Below, piece after piece: positions 35,295 to 45,969 of a stretch of 64,000 bases of DNA. This stretch comes from Castor canadensis. Its lineage: Eukaryota; Chordata; Mammalia; Rodentia; Castoridae. A model generated the notes under the pieces. It saw nothing but the letters and a program-made list of their open reading frames with translations, did not search any database and had not been told where the DNA came from. The stretch lies in NCBI RefSeq assembly GCF_047511655.1, contig NC_133394.1, positions 63,644,501-63,708,500 on the forward strand. Direction: 5' to 3'. Position 1 is the first letter of the stretch. Each line of letters opens with the position of its first letter. The translations under genes and the position numbers were made by a program.

Positions 35295-35650
35295 GGAATC
35301 CTTCCCGGGACTGTAAATAAACAAGCCGGGCAGGCCGGAGAGGCTCTGGCGGGAGCGGGGCGCGCGCCCAGCAACCAGGAGCAGGGAAGCTTGTGAGAGG
35401 AGGGAAGACCCACTTCCCACATGAACTGTAAACAAACATGGCGGCCAGCAGGAGCAGCAGCACCGCCCAGTAAGCAGGAGCAGGAAAGCTGCTGAAAGTG
35501 GCAGTGGGAGGAAAACTTCAGAGGAGAGGGGCTCCCACATGAACTGTAAATAAACATGCAGGCCTGACAACGCGGGGGCAGTGTCACCTTTCCCAGTACT
35601 TGGAAAGGGGAAAGCCTGTAGCAGAGGCTCCCGCACAGGAGAACTCTGAG
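35295..35650 (+). repeat. About 116-bp monomer-like tandem units in the L1 5'UTR
   Basis: CTGTAAATAAACA or CTGTAAACAAACA begins at 35311, 35426 and 35544, spacings of 115 and 118 bases, and each is followed by similar blocks (aggagcaggraagc, acttcccacatgaa). A fourth weaker unit starts near 35645. This recalls the promoter monomers of mouse L1. Long minus-strand frames (35031-35746) cross these units and repeat the same peptide motifs (VYLQFMWE-like), so they are by-products of the repeats. Confidence 0.7.
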
Positions 35651-35898
35651 CAAACAAAGCCTGTGGGACCAGGTGAGTGCTAGCTCACGCCAGAGATCTG
35701 CATAAATAACGCAGCCAGCTACAGGCTGAGAGCAGCAGGCAGGCAAGCCACAGTTGCAGGTACCACTCTCAGAACTGTCTCCAGACGCTTTTTTTTCTTT
35801 TTCTCCCTACCTTTGATGAGAGAACAACCGAATTACACCTGCAAGCCAAAAAACTTAGTGAAACTGTATTGCATTTGAACTGGGGACACTTGGTGTGG

Positions 35899-35903
<5 letters not shown>

Positions 35904-35938
<35 letters not shown>
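35904..35938 (+). repeat. (GT)n within the L1 5'UTR
   Basis: About 17 GT units inside the element. Confidence 0.95.
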
Positions 35939-35939
<1 letters not shown>

Positions 35940-36456
35940 TGTGTAGTTTTGTTGTACTTTATGCATACCCTTTGATGAGACAACTACAGAACAACATCTG
36001 AGGCACCAACTTCAGGACTGGAGATTGAGACAGACACCCAAATTATTAAGACTGAAACTGCATTGCATATAAACTTGGAAGTTCTTTGGTTTTTTTTTTA
36101 ATTGCCTATTTTCCATTTAATTTTAATTCATTTTTATATATAGGTATTACTTTCATTTACTTATTTTTTATTTTTTTTATCTTTGATTTTCAATCCTCTC
36201 TCTGTCTCTCTAATGTCTGTTCAGCTTACTGTCGATTAGTACACTAACACTCCCTGTTTATACCTTTGAAACTCTCTTGTCTGATACCTTGTTCTGCTTT
36301 CTCCCTCTTGTCTGTATATTTGTTTTCCCCTTTTCTTTAACTTCTTGCTTTCCATCTCAGCTCACCCTTCCATTCTAAATATTACCATTGTTATTATTAC
36401 AAGCTAGAAAATACTTAATTGCACACAGTACAGGGACAGTAACAACACCAAGGACA

Positions 36457-37455
36457 ATGACAGGAAGACAGAAAAAACAGGGAAACCAGTTTCCCCACAG
36501 CAAAAAATTAGTACAGGAACCAGAGGGGAATGAAGAGAATAGAAACTCAGATCCAGACTCCAACAAAATGAAGATAAACTATGCCAAAGGACCCAATGAA
36601 GCCCACAAGAATAATTTAAAAGAAGACATACTACAAGTACTCAATGAGAATTTTATAGAGATGATACTGGATAGGGTCAACCAAAATGTACAGGAGACAC
36701 TCAAGAAATTCGAAGACAATAAAAATAGAGAATTTGAAAAAGCAAAAGAAGAAATAAAGGAAACCATAGAAGCACTGTATAAACACCAAAGTGAAAGAGT
36801 GAACACAATGAATAAATGGATAAATGAACTCAGGACAAAAATAGACAACAATAAAGAAGAAAACTGCCAGGATATGGAAAACCTCAGAAAAAAGAACGAA
36901 ACAGAACTGCAAAACAAAATGGAAGGCCAATCCAGCAGAATAGAACAAACAGAAGACAGAATCTCAGAACTTGAAGATGAAATGGTAATTAAAGGAAAAA
37001 CCGAAGAACTATTAATTAAAGAACTCAAGACATGTGAAAAGAAAATGCAAGAACTCACTGACTCCATCAAAAGACCAAACTTGAGAATCATGGGCATCGA
37101 AGAAGGAGAAGAGGTGCAAGCGAAGGGAATGCGTAATATATTCAACAAAATAATAACGGAAAATTTCCCAAATCTAGAGAAAGATATTCCCATACAAATG
37201 CAAGAGGCTTCCAGGACACCAAACAGACCAGATCAAAATAGAACTACTCCATGACATATCATCATTAAAACAACAAGTTCAGAAACTAAGGAAAGAATAT
37301 TGAAGGCTGTAAGAGAGAAAAAACAAGTAACATACAAAGGTAAACCCATCAAAATCACAGCAGACTTCTCAACAGAAACATTAAAAGCAAGAAGAGCGTG
37401 GGGTGAGATCTTCCGGGCACTGAATGAAAATAACTTCAACCCCAGGATACTCTAG
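36457..37455 (+). pseudogene. L1 ORF1p, one nonsense codon
   Basis: ORF1p is the RNA-binding, trimer-forming L1 protein. The ATG at 36457 (MTGRQKKQGNQ) is chosen because it matches L1 ORF1 starts; the open frame upstream of it has no ATG. Residues about 45-195 form a long coiled coil with heptad hydrophobics (NKWINELRTKI, DRISELEDEM). An RRM-type core follows (NLRIMGIEEGEE, then a region ending in RTPNRPDQNRTTP). TGA at 37252-37254 interrupts at codon 266 where L1 has Arg (CGA), a CpG transition. Beyond it the frame stays open through the C-terminal domain (REKKQVTYKGKPIKI, ALNENNFNPRIL) to a natural TAG at 37453-37455. Intact length would be 332 residues. Confidence 0.88.
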
Positions 37456-37709
37456 CCAGCAAAGCTATCATTCAAAATAGATGGAGCAATAAAAGTCTTC
37501 CATGATAAGCAGAAACTAAAACAATATGTGACCACAAAGCCACCATTACAAAAGATTCTGCAAGGGATCCTGCACACAGAAAGTGACACCCAACTTAACC
37601 ATGAAAAGGCAGGCAGCACCAAACCACAGGATAAGAAAAAGCAAGACAGTAGAGAGTAACATCAAGTTAGGTACACACAATCAAACCTTCAAATAACTAA
37701 GACAACTAA

Positions 37710-40700
37710 ATGGCAGGAATCACCACATACCTATCAGTACTAACTCTTAATGTTAATGGACTTAATTCACCCATCAAAAGACACCGTTTGACAAAATGGA
37801 TTAAAAAAGAAGATCCAACAATTTGTTGCTTACAGGAGACTCATCTCACCGACAGAAATAAGCATATGCTTAGGATGAAAGGCTGGAAGAAGATTTACCA
37901 AGCCAATGGCCCCCGAAAACAAGCAGGAGTAGCAATACTTATCTCTGACAAAGTAGACTTCAAAGCTACATTGATCAAACGTGATAAAGAAGGACATTCC
38001 ATACTAATAAAAGGGGAAATAGACAAAAAGGAAATAATAATCATCAATCTGTACGCACCCAATGTGAACGCACCCAATGTCAACGCACCCAATTTCATCA
38101 AACATACCCTGAAAGACCGAAAAGCATATATAAACGCCAACACAGTGGTTGTGGGAGACTTTAACACTCCATTATCATCAATAGATAGGTCATCCAAACA
38201 AAAACTCAATAAAGAAATCCAAGATCTAAAATATGCAATAGATCAAGTGGACCTAGTAGATGTCTACAGAACATTTCATCCAACCTCTACACAATATACA
38301 TTCTTCTCAGCAGCCCATGGAACCTTCTCCAAAATAGATCATATCCTAGGGCACAAAGCAAGCCTCAGCAAATATAAGAAAATAGAAATAATACCATGCA
38401 TGCTATCCGATCACAATGCAGTAAAAGTAGAACTCAACAGCAAAAGTAAAGACAAAAAACATGCAAACAGCTGGAAACTAAAAAACTCATTACTTAATGA
38501 AGAATGGAGCATAGATGAAATAAAAGAGGAACTTAAAAAGTTCCTGGAACACAATGAAAATGAAAACACAACCTACCGGAACCTATGGGACACAGCTAAG
38601 GCAGTCCTGAGAGGAAAGTTTATAGCCATGAGTGCATATATTAAAAAGATTGAAAGATCCCAAATCAATGACCTAATGATACATCTCAAACTCCTAGAAA
38701 AACAAGAAGAAGCAAATCCTAAAACAAATAGAAGGAGAGAAATAATAAAAATAAGAGCTGAAATCAATGAAATAGAAACCAAAAAAACCATACAAAGAAT
38801 TAATGAAACAAAAAGTTGGTTTGTTGAAAAAATAAACAAGATCGTAGACCCCTGGCAAACCTGACTAAAATGAGGAGAGAAAAAACCCAAATTAGTAGAA
38901 TTAGGAATGCAAAAGCGGAGAAAACAACAAACACCATGGAAGTCAAGGAAATCATCAGAGACTACTTTGAGAACCTGTATTCAAATAAATTTGAAAATCT
39001 AAAAGAAATGGACAGATTTCTAGATACATATGATCATCCAAAACTGAACCAAGAGGAAATTAATCACCTGAATAGACCTATAACACAAAATGAAATTGAA
39101 GCAGCAATCAAGAGTCTTCCCAAAAAGAAAAGTCCAGGACCTGATGGATTCTCTGCTGAATTCTATCAGACCTTTAAAGAAGAACTGATACCAACCCTCC
39201 TTAAACTGTTCCATGAAATAGAAAGGGAAGGAAAACTGCCAAACACATTTTATGAAGCCAGTATTACACTTATCCCAAAACTAGGCAAAGATACCTCCAA
39301 AAAGGAAAACTATAGGCCAATCTCCTTAATGAACATTGATGCAAAAATCCTCAATAAAATAATGGCAAACCGAATTCAGCAACACATCAAAAAGATTATT
39401 CACCATGACCAAGTAGGCTTCATCCCAGGTATGCAGGGGTGGTTCAACATGTGAAAATCAATAAATGTAATAAACCACATTAACAGAAGCAAAGACAAAA
39501 ACCACTTGATCATCTCAACAGATGCAGAAAAAGCCTTTGATAAGATCCAACATTATTTCATGATAAAAGCTCTAAGAAAACTAGGAATAGAAGGAAAGTT
39601 CCTCAACATTATAAAAGCTATATATGACAAACCTACAGCCAGCATTATACTTAATAGAGTAAAACTGAAACCATTCCCTCTAAAATCACGAACCAGACAA
39701 GGATGCCCACTATCTCCACTCCTAGTCAACATAGTACTGGAATTCCTAGCCAGAGCAATTAGGCAAGAAGAAGGAATAAAAGGAATACAAATAGGTAAAG
39801 AAACTGTCAAAATATCCCTATTTGCAGACGACATGATCCTATACCTTCAAGACCCAAAAAACTCTACTCAGAAGCTTCTAGACATCATCAATAGCTATAG
39901 CAAAGTAGCAGGATATAAAATCAACATAGAAAAATCATTAGCATTTCTATACACTAACAATGAGCAAACTGAAAAAGAATGTATGAAAACAATTCCATTT
40001 ACAATAGCCTCAAAAAAAATCAAATACCTACGTGTAAACCTAACAAAAGATGTGAAAGACCTCTACAAGGAAAACTATAAACTTCTGAAGAAAGAGATTG
40101 AGGAAGACTATAGAAAGTGGAGAGATCTCCCATGCTCATGGATTGGTAGAATCAACATAGTAAAAATGTCGATACTCCCCAAAGTAATCTACATATTTAA
40201 TGCAATTCCCATCAAAATTCCAATGACATTCATTAAAGAGATTGAAAAATCTACTGTGAAATTTATATGGAAACACAAGAGGCCACGAATAGCCAAGGCA
40301 ATACTCAGTCAAAAGAACAATGCAGGAGTTATCACAATACCTGACTTCAAACTATATTATAAAGCAATAACAATAAAAACAGCATGGTACTGGCACAAAA
40401 ACAGACATGAAGACCAGTGGAACAGAATAGAGGACCCAGATATGAACCCACACAACTATAACCAACTTGTCTTTGACAAAGGAGCTAAAAATATATGATA
40501 GAGAAATAGCAGCCTCTTCAACAAAAACTGCTGGGAAAACTGGTTAGCAGTCTCAAAAAACTGAAACTAGATCCATGTATATCACCCTATACCAAGATTA
40601 ACTCAAAATGGATCAAGGATCTTAATATCAGACCCCAAACTCTAAAGTTGATACAGGAAAGAGTAGGAAATACTCTGGAGTTAGTAGGTATAGGTAAGAA

Positions 40701-41547
40701 CTTTCTCAATGAAACCCCAGCAGCACAGCAACTAAGAGATAGCATAGATAAATGGGACCTCATAAAGTTAAAACCTTTTTTCATCAAAAGAAATGGTCTC
40801 TAAACTGAAGAGAACACCCACAGAGTGGGAGAAAATATTGGCCAACTATACATCAGTCAAAGGACTGATAACCAGAATATACAGGGAACTTAAAAAACTA
40901 AATTCTCCCAAAACTAATGAACCAATAAAGAAATGGGCAGGTGAACTAAACAGAACTTTCTCAAAAGAAGAAATTCAAATGGCCAGAAAACACATGAAAA
41001 AATGCTCACCATCTCTAGCAATAAAGGAAATGCAAATTAAAACCACACTAAGATTCTACCTCACCCCTGTTAGAATAGCCATCATCAGCAACACCAACAA
41101 CAACAGGTGTTGGCGAGGATGCGGGGAAAAAGGAACCCTCTTACACTGTTGGTGGGAATGTAGACTAGTACAACCACTCTGGAAAAAAATTTGGAGGCTA
41201 CTTAAAAAGCTAGAGATTGATCTACCATTTGATCCAGCAATACCATTCTTGGGGATATACCCAAAAGACTGTGACTCAGGTTACTCCAGAGGCACCTGCC
41301 CACCCATGTTTATTGCGGCACTATTCACAATAGCCAAGTTATGGAAACAGCCAAGATGCCCCACCACTGACAAATGGATCAAGAAAATGTGGTATCTATA
41401 CACAATGGAATTTTATGCAGCCATGAGAAGAACGAAATGTTATCATTCGCTGGTAAATGGATGGAATTGGAGAACATCATTCTGAGTGAGGTTAGCCTGG
41501 CCCAAAAGACCAAAACTCGTATGTTCTCCCTCATATGTGGACATTAG
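37710..41547 (+). pseudogene. L1 ORF2p (endonuclease, reverse transcriptase), decayed
   Basis: ORF2p nicks target DNA and reverse-transcribes L1 RNA. The ATG at 37710 starts [19 protein letters not shown]. The endonuclease domain shows [17 protein letters not shown] and the [10 protein letters not shown] end. The RT region shows [46 protein letters not shown] and the catalytic [11 protein letters not shown] near 39817-39849. The C-terminal region includes [17 protein letters not shown], the cysteine-rich motif. Lesions: a 1-base loss just before 38864; TGA at 39452-39454 (CGA to TGA); stops and frameshifts in 40496-40793; another 1-base loss near 41430. A duplicated [11 protein letters not shown] at 38060-38100 looks like a small in-frame tandem duplication. 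Confidence 0.88.
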
Positions 41548-42309
41548 ATCAAGGGCAAACACAACAATGGGATTGGACTTTGAGCACATGATAAAAGCGA
41601 GAGCATACAAGGGAGGGCCGAGGATAGGTAAGATACCTAAAAACTTAGCTAGCATTTGTTGCCCTTAACACAGAGAAACTAAAGCAGATACCTTAAAGCA
41701 ACTGAGGCCAATAGGAAAAGGAGACCAGGAACTAGAAAAAAGGTGAGATCAAAAAGAATTAACCTAGAAGGTAACACACATACACAGGAAATCAATGTGA
41801 TGCCCTGTATAGCTATCCTTATCTCAACCAGCAAAAACCCTTGTTCCTTCCTATTATTGCTTGTACTCTCTCCACAACAAAATTAGAAAGAAGGGCAAAA
41901 TAGTTTCTGCTGGGTATTGAGGGGGTGGGAGGGAGAGGGAGGGGGCAGAGTGGGTGGTAAGGGAGGGCGTGTGAGCAGGGGGGAGAAATGACCCAAGCCT
42001 TGTATGCACATATGAATAATAAAATAAATAAATAAAAAAAAGAAAAAGCTGCAGAACTGAGTACTGCCAGAAGATGAGCTACTAGATACGTAACAACTTA
42101 CAACTTTGCAACATTGCCTCCTGTCCCACACAGGTCTTCCAAGTATAAAACTACAGTATATGATGATTGTGTTACTGCATCTACCAACTCTCATACAAAA
42201 TGTCTCTTGTGGCTCAACCTAATCTGGAACTATTCAGGGAAGGAAAGGGAAATGTGCTAGTTTAGCTAAGTAAAAGTAGAAATCAACCACAATATGCTAA
42301 TTATATGGG

Positions 42310-42490
42310 ATATTACAATGAGTCAATGGTATGGAGAAGAAGTAAGAAAGGAAATAAGAAGTGTTGGGGGAGGGGTACGAGTTATAATTTTAAAAAGGAT
42401 GCTCAGGTTTAAAAGTTTTTAAAAAGTCTCATTAAGAAGGTGACATTAGGTCAAAGACTTGAAGAAAGTGAGGGAGCAAAAACATGCAGA
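42310..42490 (-). mobile_element. LINE2, 3' part (left piece)
   Basis: Antisense L2 3' region: 'gaagtgttgggggaggggta', 'aatttt' then 'ggatgctcagg', 'aagaaggtgacattaggtca', 'aagacttgaagaaagtgagg', 'catgcagatatctg'. It stops where an L1 is inserted and the same L2 resumes at about 45970. Confidence 0.65.
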
Positions 42491-44280
42491 TATCTGTCTG
42501 CATGCAGAAAACTGAAACTAGATCCATGTCTTTCACCTTGTACAAATATCAACTCAAAAGTGGATTAAGGACCTTAATACAACAGCTGAAACTTTGAAAC
42601 TAGTGCAGAAAAGACTAGGTGATACACTGGAACACATAGGCATAGGCAATAACTTCCTAAATATTATTCCAATGACTCAGCAACTAAGAGAAAGGGTTGA
42701 CAAATGGGACTACACGAAACTAAAATGCTTCAGCACAACAAAAGAAATGTTCTCCAGAATGAAGAGGTAGCCTACAGAATGGGAGAAAATCTTTGCCAGC
42801 TATACATCTGACAAGAGATTAGTAACTAGAATATACAGGGCGCTCAAAAAACTAAACTCTCCCAAAATCAATGACCCAATGAAGAAATGGGCAAATGAAC
42901 TGAAAAGAGCTTTTTCACAGGAAGAAGTCCCCCTGACCAAAAAAATATGAAGAAATGCTTAATATCCCTGACCATAATGGAAATGCAAATCAAAACCACA
43001 TTAAGATTCACCTCACTCCTGTTAGAATGGAAGACAACAACAAAACCTCGAGGATGTGGGGAAAAAGGAACCTTCATTCACAGTTGGTGGGAATGTTAAT
43101 TAGTACAACCACTATGGAAAGCAGTATGGGGCCTCCTCAGAAAACTAAAAATAAACTACCATATGATCCAGCAATTCACCTCCTAGGGCTATACTGGAAG
43201 TAATGTAAGTCAGATACCATAAAGGTACCTGCACACCCATATTTATTGCAGCATTATTCACAATAGCCAAGCTGTGAAAACAGCCAAGATGCCCCGTAAC
43301 TGATAAATGGATTAAGAAAATAGGGTATTTAGTTACAATGGAATTTTATTCGGTCATAGAGAAGAATGAAATTTTGCTATTCGCAGGTAAGTGGAACTGA
43401 GAATATCATCCTTGGTGAAGTTAGCCAGGTTTAGACAGCCAAAGGCTGCATATTTTCTCTCATATGTGGAATATAGGCACAATACAAATATAAGTGATAT
43501 TAAATATACATAGAAATACAGAGCACATATCCAAAAGTGGGACTGGTAGAGAGAACAAGGGAGGAGGAAAAGAGGGAAAGAAGAATAGCTAATAATAATG
43601 AAATACATCACATCTGTGTAGGAACAAGACACAAGGAAACACAAAGAAAACTGCTAAAACAACTCATGATAGAGGAAAAAAGGTGAGGAAGTGCAGTGGA
43701 GGAGGGTTACATTGACTTAAGCACAATGCATGTATGGGTATAATACCAGGCCAAAAATCCCACTGACCAATGAACCTCAACAATGAAAGATAACAATGAT
43801 AAACAGATGCTAAGGGGAGGTCACTACCAAGAGAGGGAGGGAAAAAGAAGGAAGTAAAGAAGGTGAATATGGTTGATGTACTTTCTATACAAGAATGAAT
43901 ATAGACTTTTAAAGCCTGTTGAAATCACCATAAGAAGAGGACTAAGGTAGAAAGGAGAAAAATGGAGGGGATGAACCAATTTGGAATACAATATGTATAT
44001 ATGTGGAAATGTCATAATGAAACTCTCCCTACAGATACCTTAAAAATGCCTTCTTTTTCCCAAAACGGGGTATTAATAGGAAGATAAACCAGGTCCTGTC
44101 TAGGGATTGGTATCAGTGAGAGGGGGAAGATACAAGGAAACAATGTAAGAGGGTGAATATGGTGGAAATATTATGTACTCATCTATGAAAATGGAAAAAT
44201 GAGATCTGTTGAAACTACTCTAAGAATGAGGAAAGGAGAATGATGGAGTGAAATTAGCTAAGATATTGTCAGCACATATT
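42488..44280 (+). mobile_element. 5'-truncated L1 (ORF2 C-terminus and 3'UTR)
   Basis: Sense L1 from 'gcagaaaactgaaactagat' through the cysteine-rich end (42880-43200: 'ggaaccttcattcacagttg', 'gtgggaatgttaattagtac'), then a long 3'UTR. Many stops. It lies inside the L2 at 42310-47850. Confidence 0.75.
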
Positions 44281-44299
44281 CTAAGCACCTAGTAGTTCC

Positions 44300-45965
44300 T
44301 TAGTGGGACCATGCTTGGTATGGTAGGCTAAAAATTCCCAATGATCCTCACCTCTTGTTACTCCCTTGTGTAACTCTCAAGTGGCATAGGGACAAAATGT
44401 TACCTTTGAGATTAGTCTAAAAGACCGTCTTGTGCTTTTGCATCTTTTGAATTGCTTATTTTGATGAAACAAGCTGTTATATTGGAAAGGCCCATGTGTC
44501 AAGGAACAGAGGGTGACCTCTGGCCAACATTCAGCAAGGAATTGCAGCTGTCAGATCAGTAGCCCATGAGGAACTGAATCCTGTCAACAACCACATAAAC
44601 AAAATTGGAAACTGATCCTTAACTATTTCAGACTTGAGATGACTGCAGCACCAACCGTTGACTACAGTTGGTTGTACCTGTGAGGTACAGCCATACTTTA
44701 ATTACTGACCTACAGAAAGTGTGATTGTAGATTACATAATCTTACAGAAAACCCTAAAGATTCCACAAAAATTCTATGAGAACTGATAATTGAATTCTAT
44801 AAAGTTGTAGGATTGAAAATCAGAAAAAAGAATTAGTACTTTCTAAATGCCAGTGGTTAATGATCTGAAAACAAATTAAGACAACTGTTGCATTTACAAT
44901 AACTATGAAAAAACCCCTAGAAATAAATTTAACCAAGGAGCTGAAGATCTCTATAGTGAAAAATTTAAATACTGATGAAAAAAATTGAAGAGAAAACACA
45001 CACTGAAATATAGCCCATTTCATGGATTGGAAGAATAAATATTGTTAAAATGTCCATATAACCCAAAGTGATATACAGATTCTCTGAAATGACTATCAAA
45101 ATATCCAATGACATTCTTCATAGAGTTGGAGAAAATATTTCTAAAATTCATATGGATCAAACAGCCAAAGCAATTCTGAGCAAGAAGGCCAAAACTGGGG
45201 TCATCACAGTACCTGATTTCAAATTATGCTTCAAAACTATAGTAACCAAAATAGCATGGTACTGGGATAAAAAGACACATAGGCCAATGGAAAAGAATAG
45301 AGAATCCAAAACTAAATCCATGTATTTACAACCAACCGATTTTTGACAAAGGCACCAAGAACATACATAGGAAAAATGACAGTCTCTTCAATAAGTAGTA
45401 CTGGAAAAACTGGAGATCCATATGCAGAAAAATGAAATTAGACCCTATCTTTCACCATGTAAAAACAAACTGGAAGTGGGTTAAAGATTTACATTTTAAG
45501 TGAAATAAGCCAGGTAGAGGAAGACATTTGGTAAAGAGTAGAATTGTGGTTACCAGAGGCTGAGAAGAGTAGGGGAAAATGGGGTATAGGAAAAGGTTGG
45601 TTCATGGGTACAGAATTGCAGTTAAATAGGAGTAAGTTCTAGTGTTTTACAGCATGGTGGGGTATTATAAGTAATAGTAATTTGCTGTGTATTTTGGAAT
45701 AGCAAGAAGAAAGAATTTTTAATTTTTCCAACACAAAGAAATGATTGAGGTGATAGATATGCTGATTACTGATTTGATCATCAAACAGTACATGGATTGA
45801 AAGATCACGTGGTACCCCATAAGTTGTATAATTATTTTGTATCAGTTAAAATAAATGAAGTAGTAAAAACCAAACAACAAAAAGCAAAGTGTGTAAGAGA
45901 ATAGATACTGTTCTAAGCCATTAAATTTTGGAATGATTTGTTATTTAACAACATATAATTCATAA
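44300..45965. repeat. MaLR/LTR-like repeat split by an L1 relic
   Basis: 44300-44715 ('gtgacctctggccaacattc', 'agcaaggaattgcagctgtc', 'catgaggaactgaatcctgt') and 45895-45965 ('ctaagccattaaattttgga', 'tttgttatttaacaacatat') read as one LTR-type repeat whose 3' tail was separated by the L1 at 44720-45885. Family not assigned. Confidence 0.45.
44720..45885 (+). mobile_element. Old L1 fragment (ORF2 piece joined to L1M-type 3'UTR)
   Basis: 44780-45480 is a diverged ORF2 piece; a 92-codon frame at 45068-45346 has TGVITVPDFKLCFKT and AWYWDKKTHRPMEKNRES, the usual L1 C-terminal motif. From 45500 the text becomes an L1M-type 3'UTR ('gtggttaccagaggctgaga'), so the region between is deleted. Confidence 0.65.
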
Positions 45966-45969
45966 ATAG

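Larger units (their letters stand above)
34878..42048 (+). mobile_element. Full-length L1 retrotransposon, recently inserted but inactive
   Basis: A complete L1 layout of about 7.2 kb. The 5' end is CAAGATGGCGGC (a YY1-type site); a 1.5-kb GC-rich 5'UTR holds tandem units; ORF1 is at 36457-37455, a 254-bp spacer follows, ORF2 is at 37710-41547; the G-rich 3'UTR ends in AATAAAATAAATAAATAAAA and a poly(A) stretch to about 42048. ORF1 has one nonsense codon; ORF2 has several lesions. The long open stretches show it is young relative to the other L1s here. I could not find a target-site duplication beside it. Confidence 0.93.

Noticed and set aside
35031-35746. Antisense 208- and 168-codon frames as an ORF0-like L1 gene
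   Set aside because: They repeat the same peptide because they cross the tandem units, and have no independent support for expression or homology to primate ORF0.
36579-37193. Minus-strand 204-codon frame
   Set aside because: Antisense shadow of L1 ORF1.
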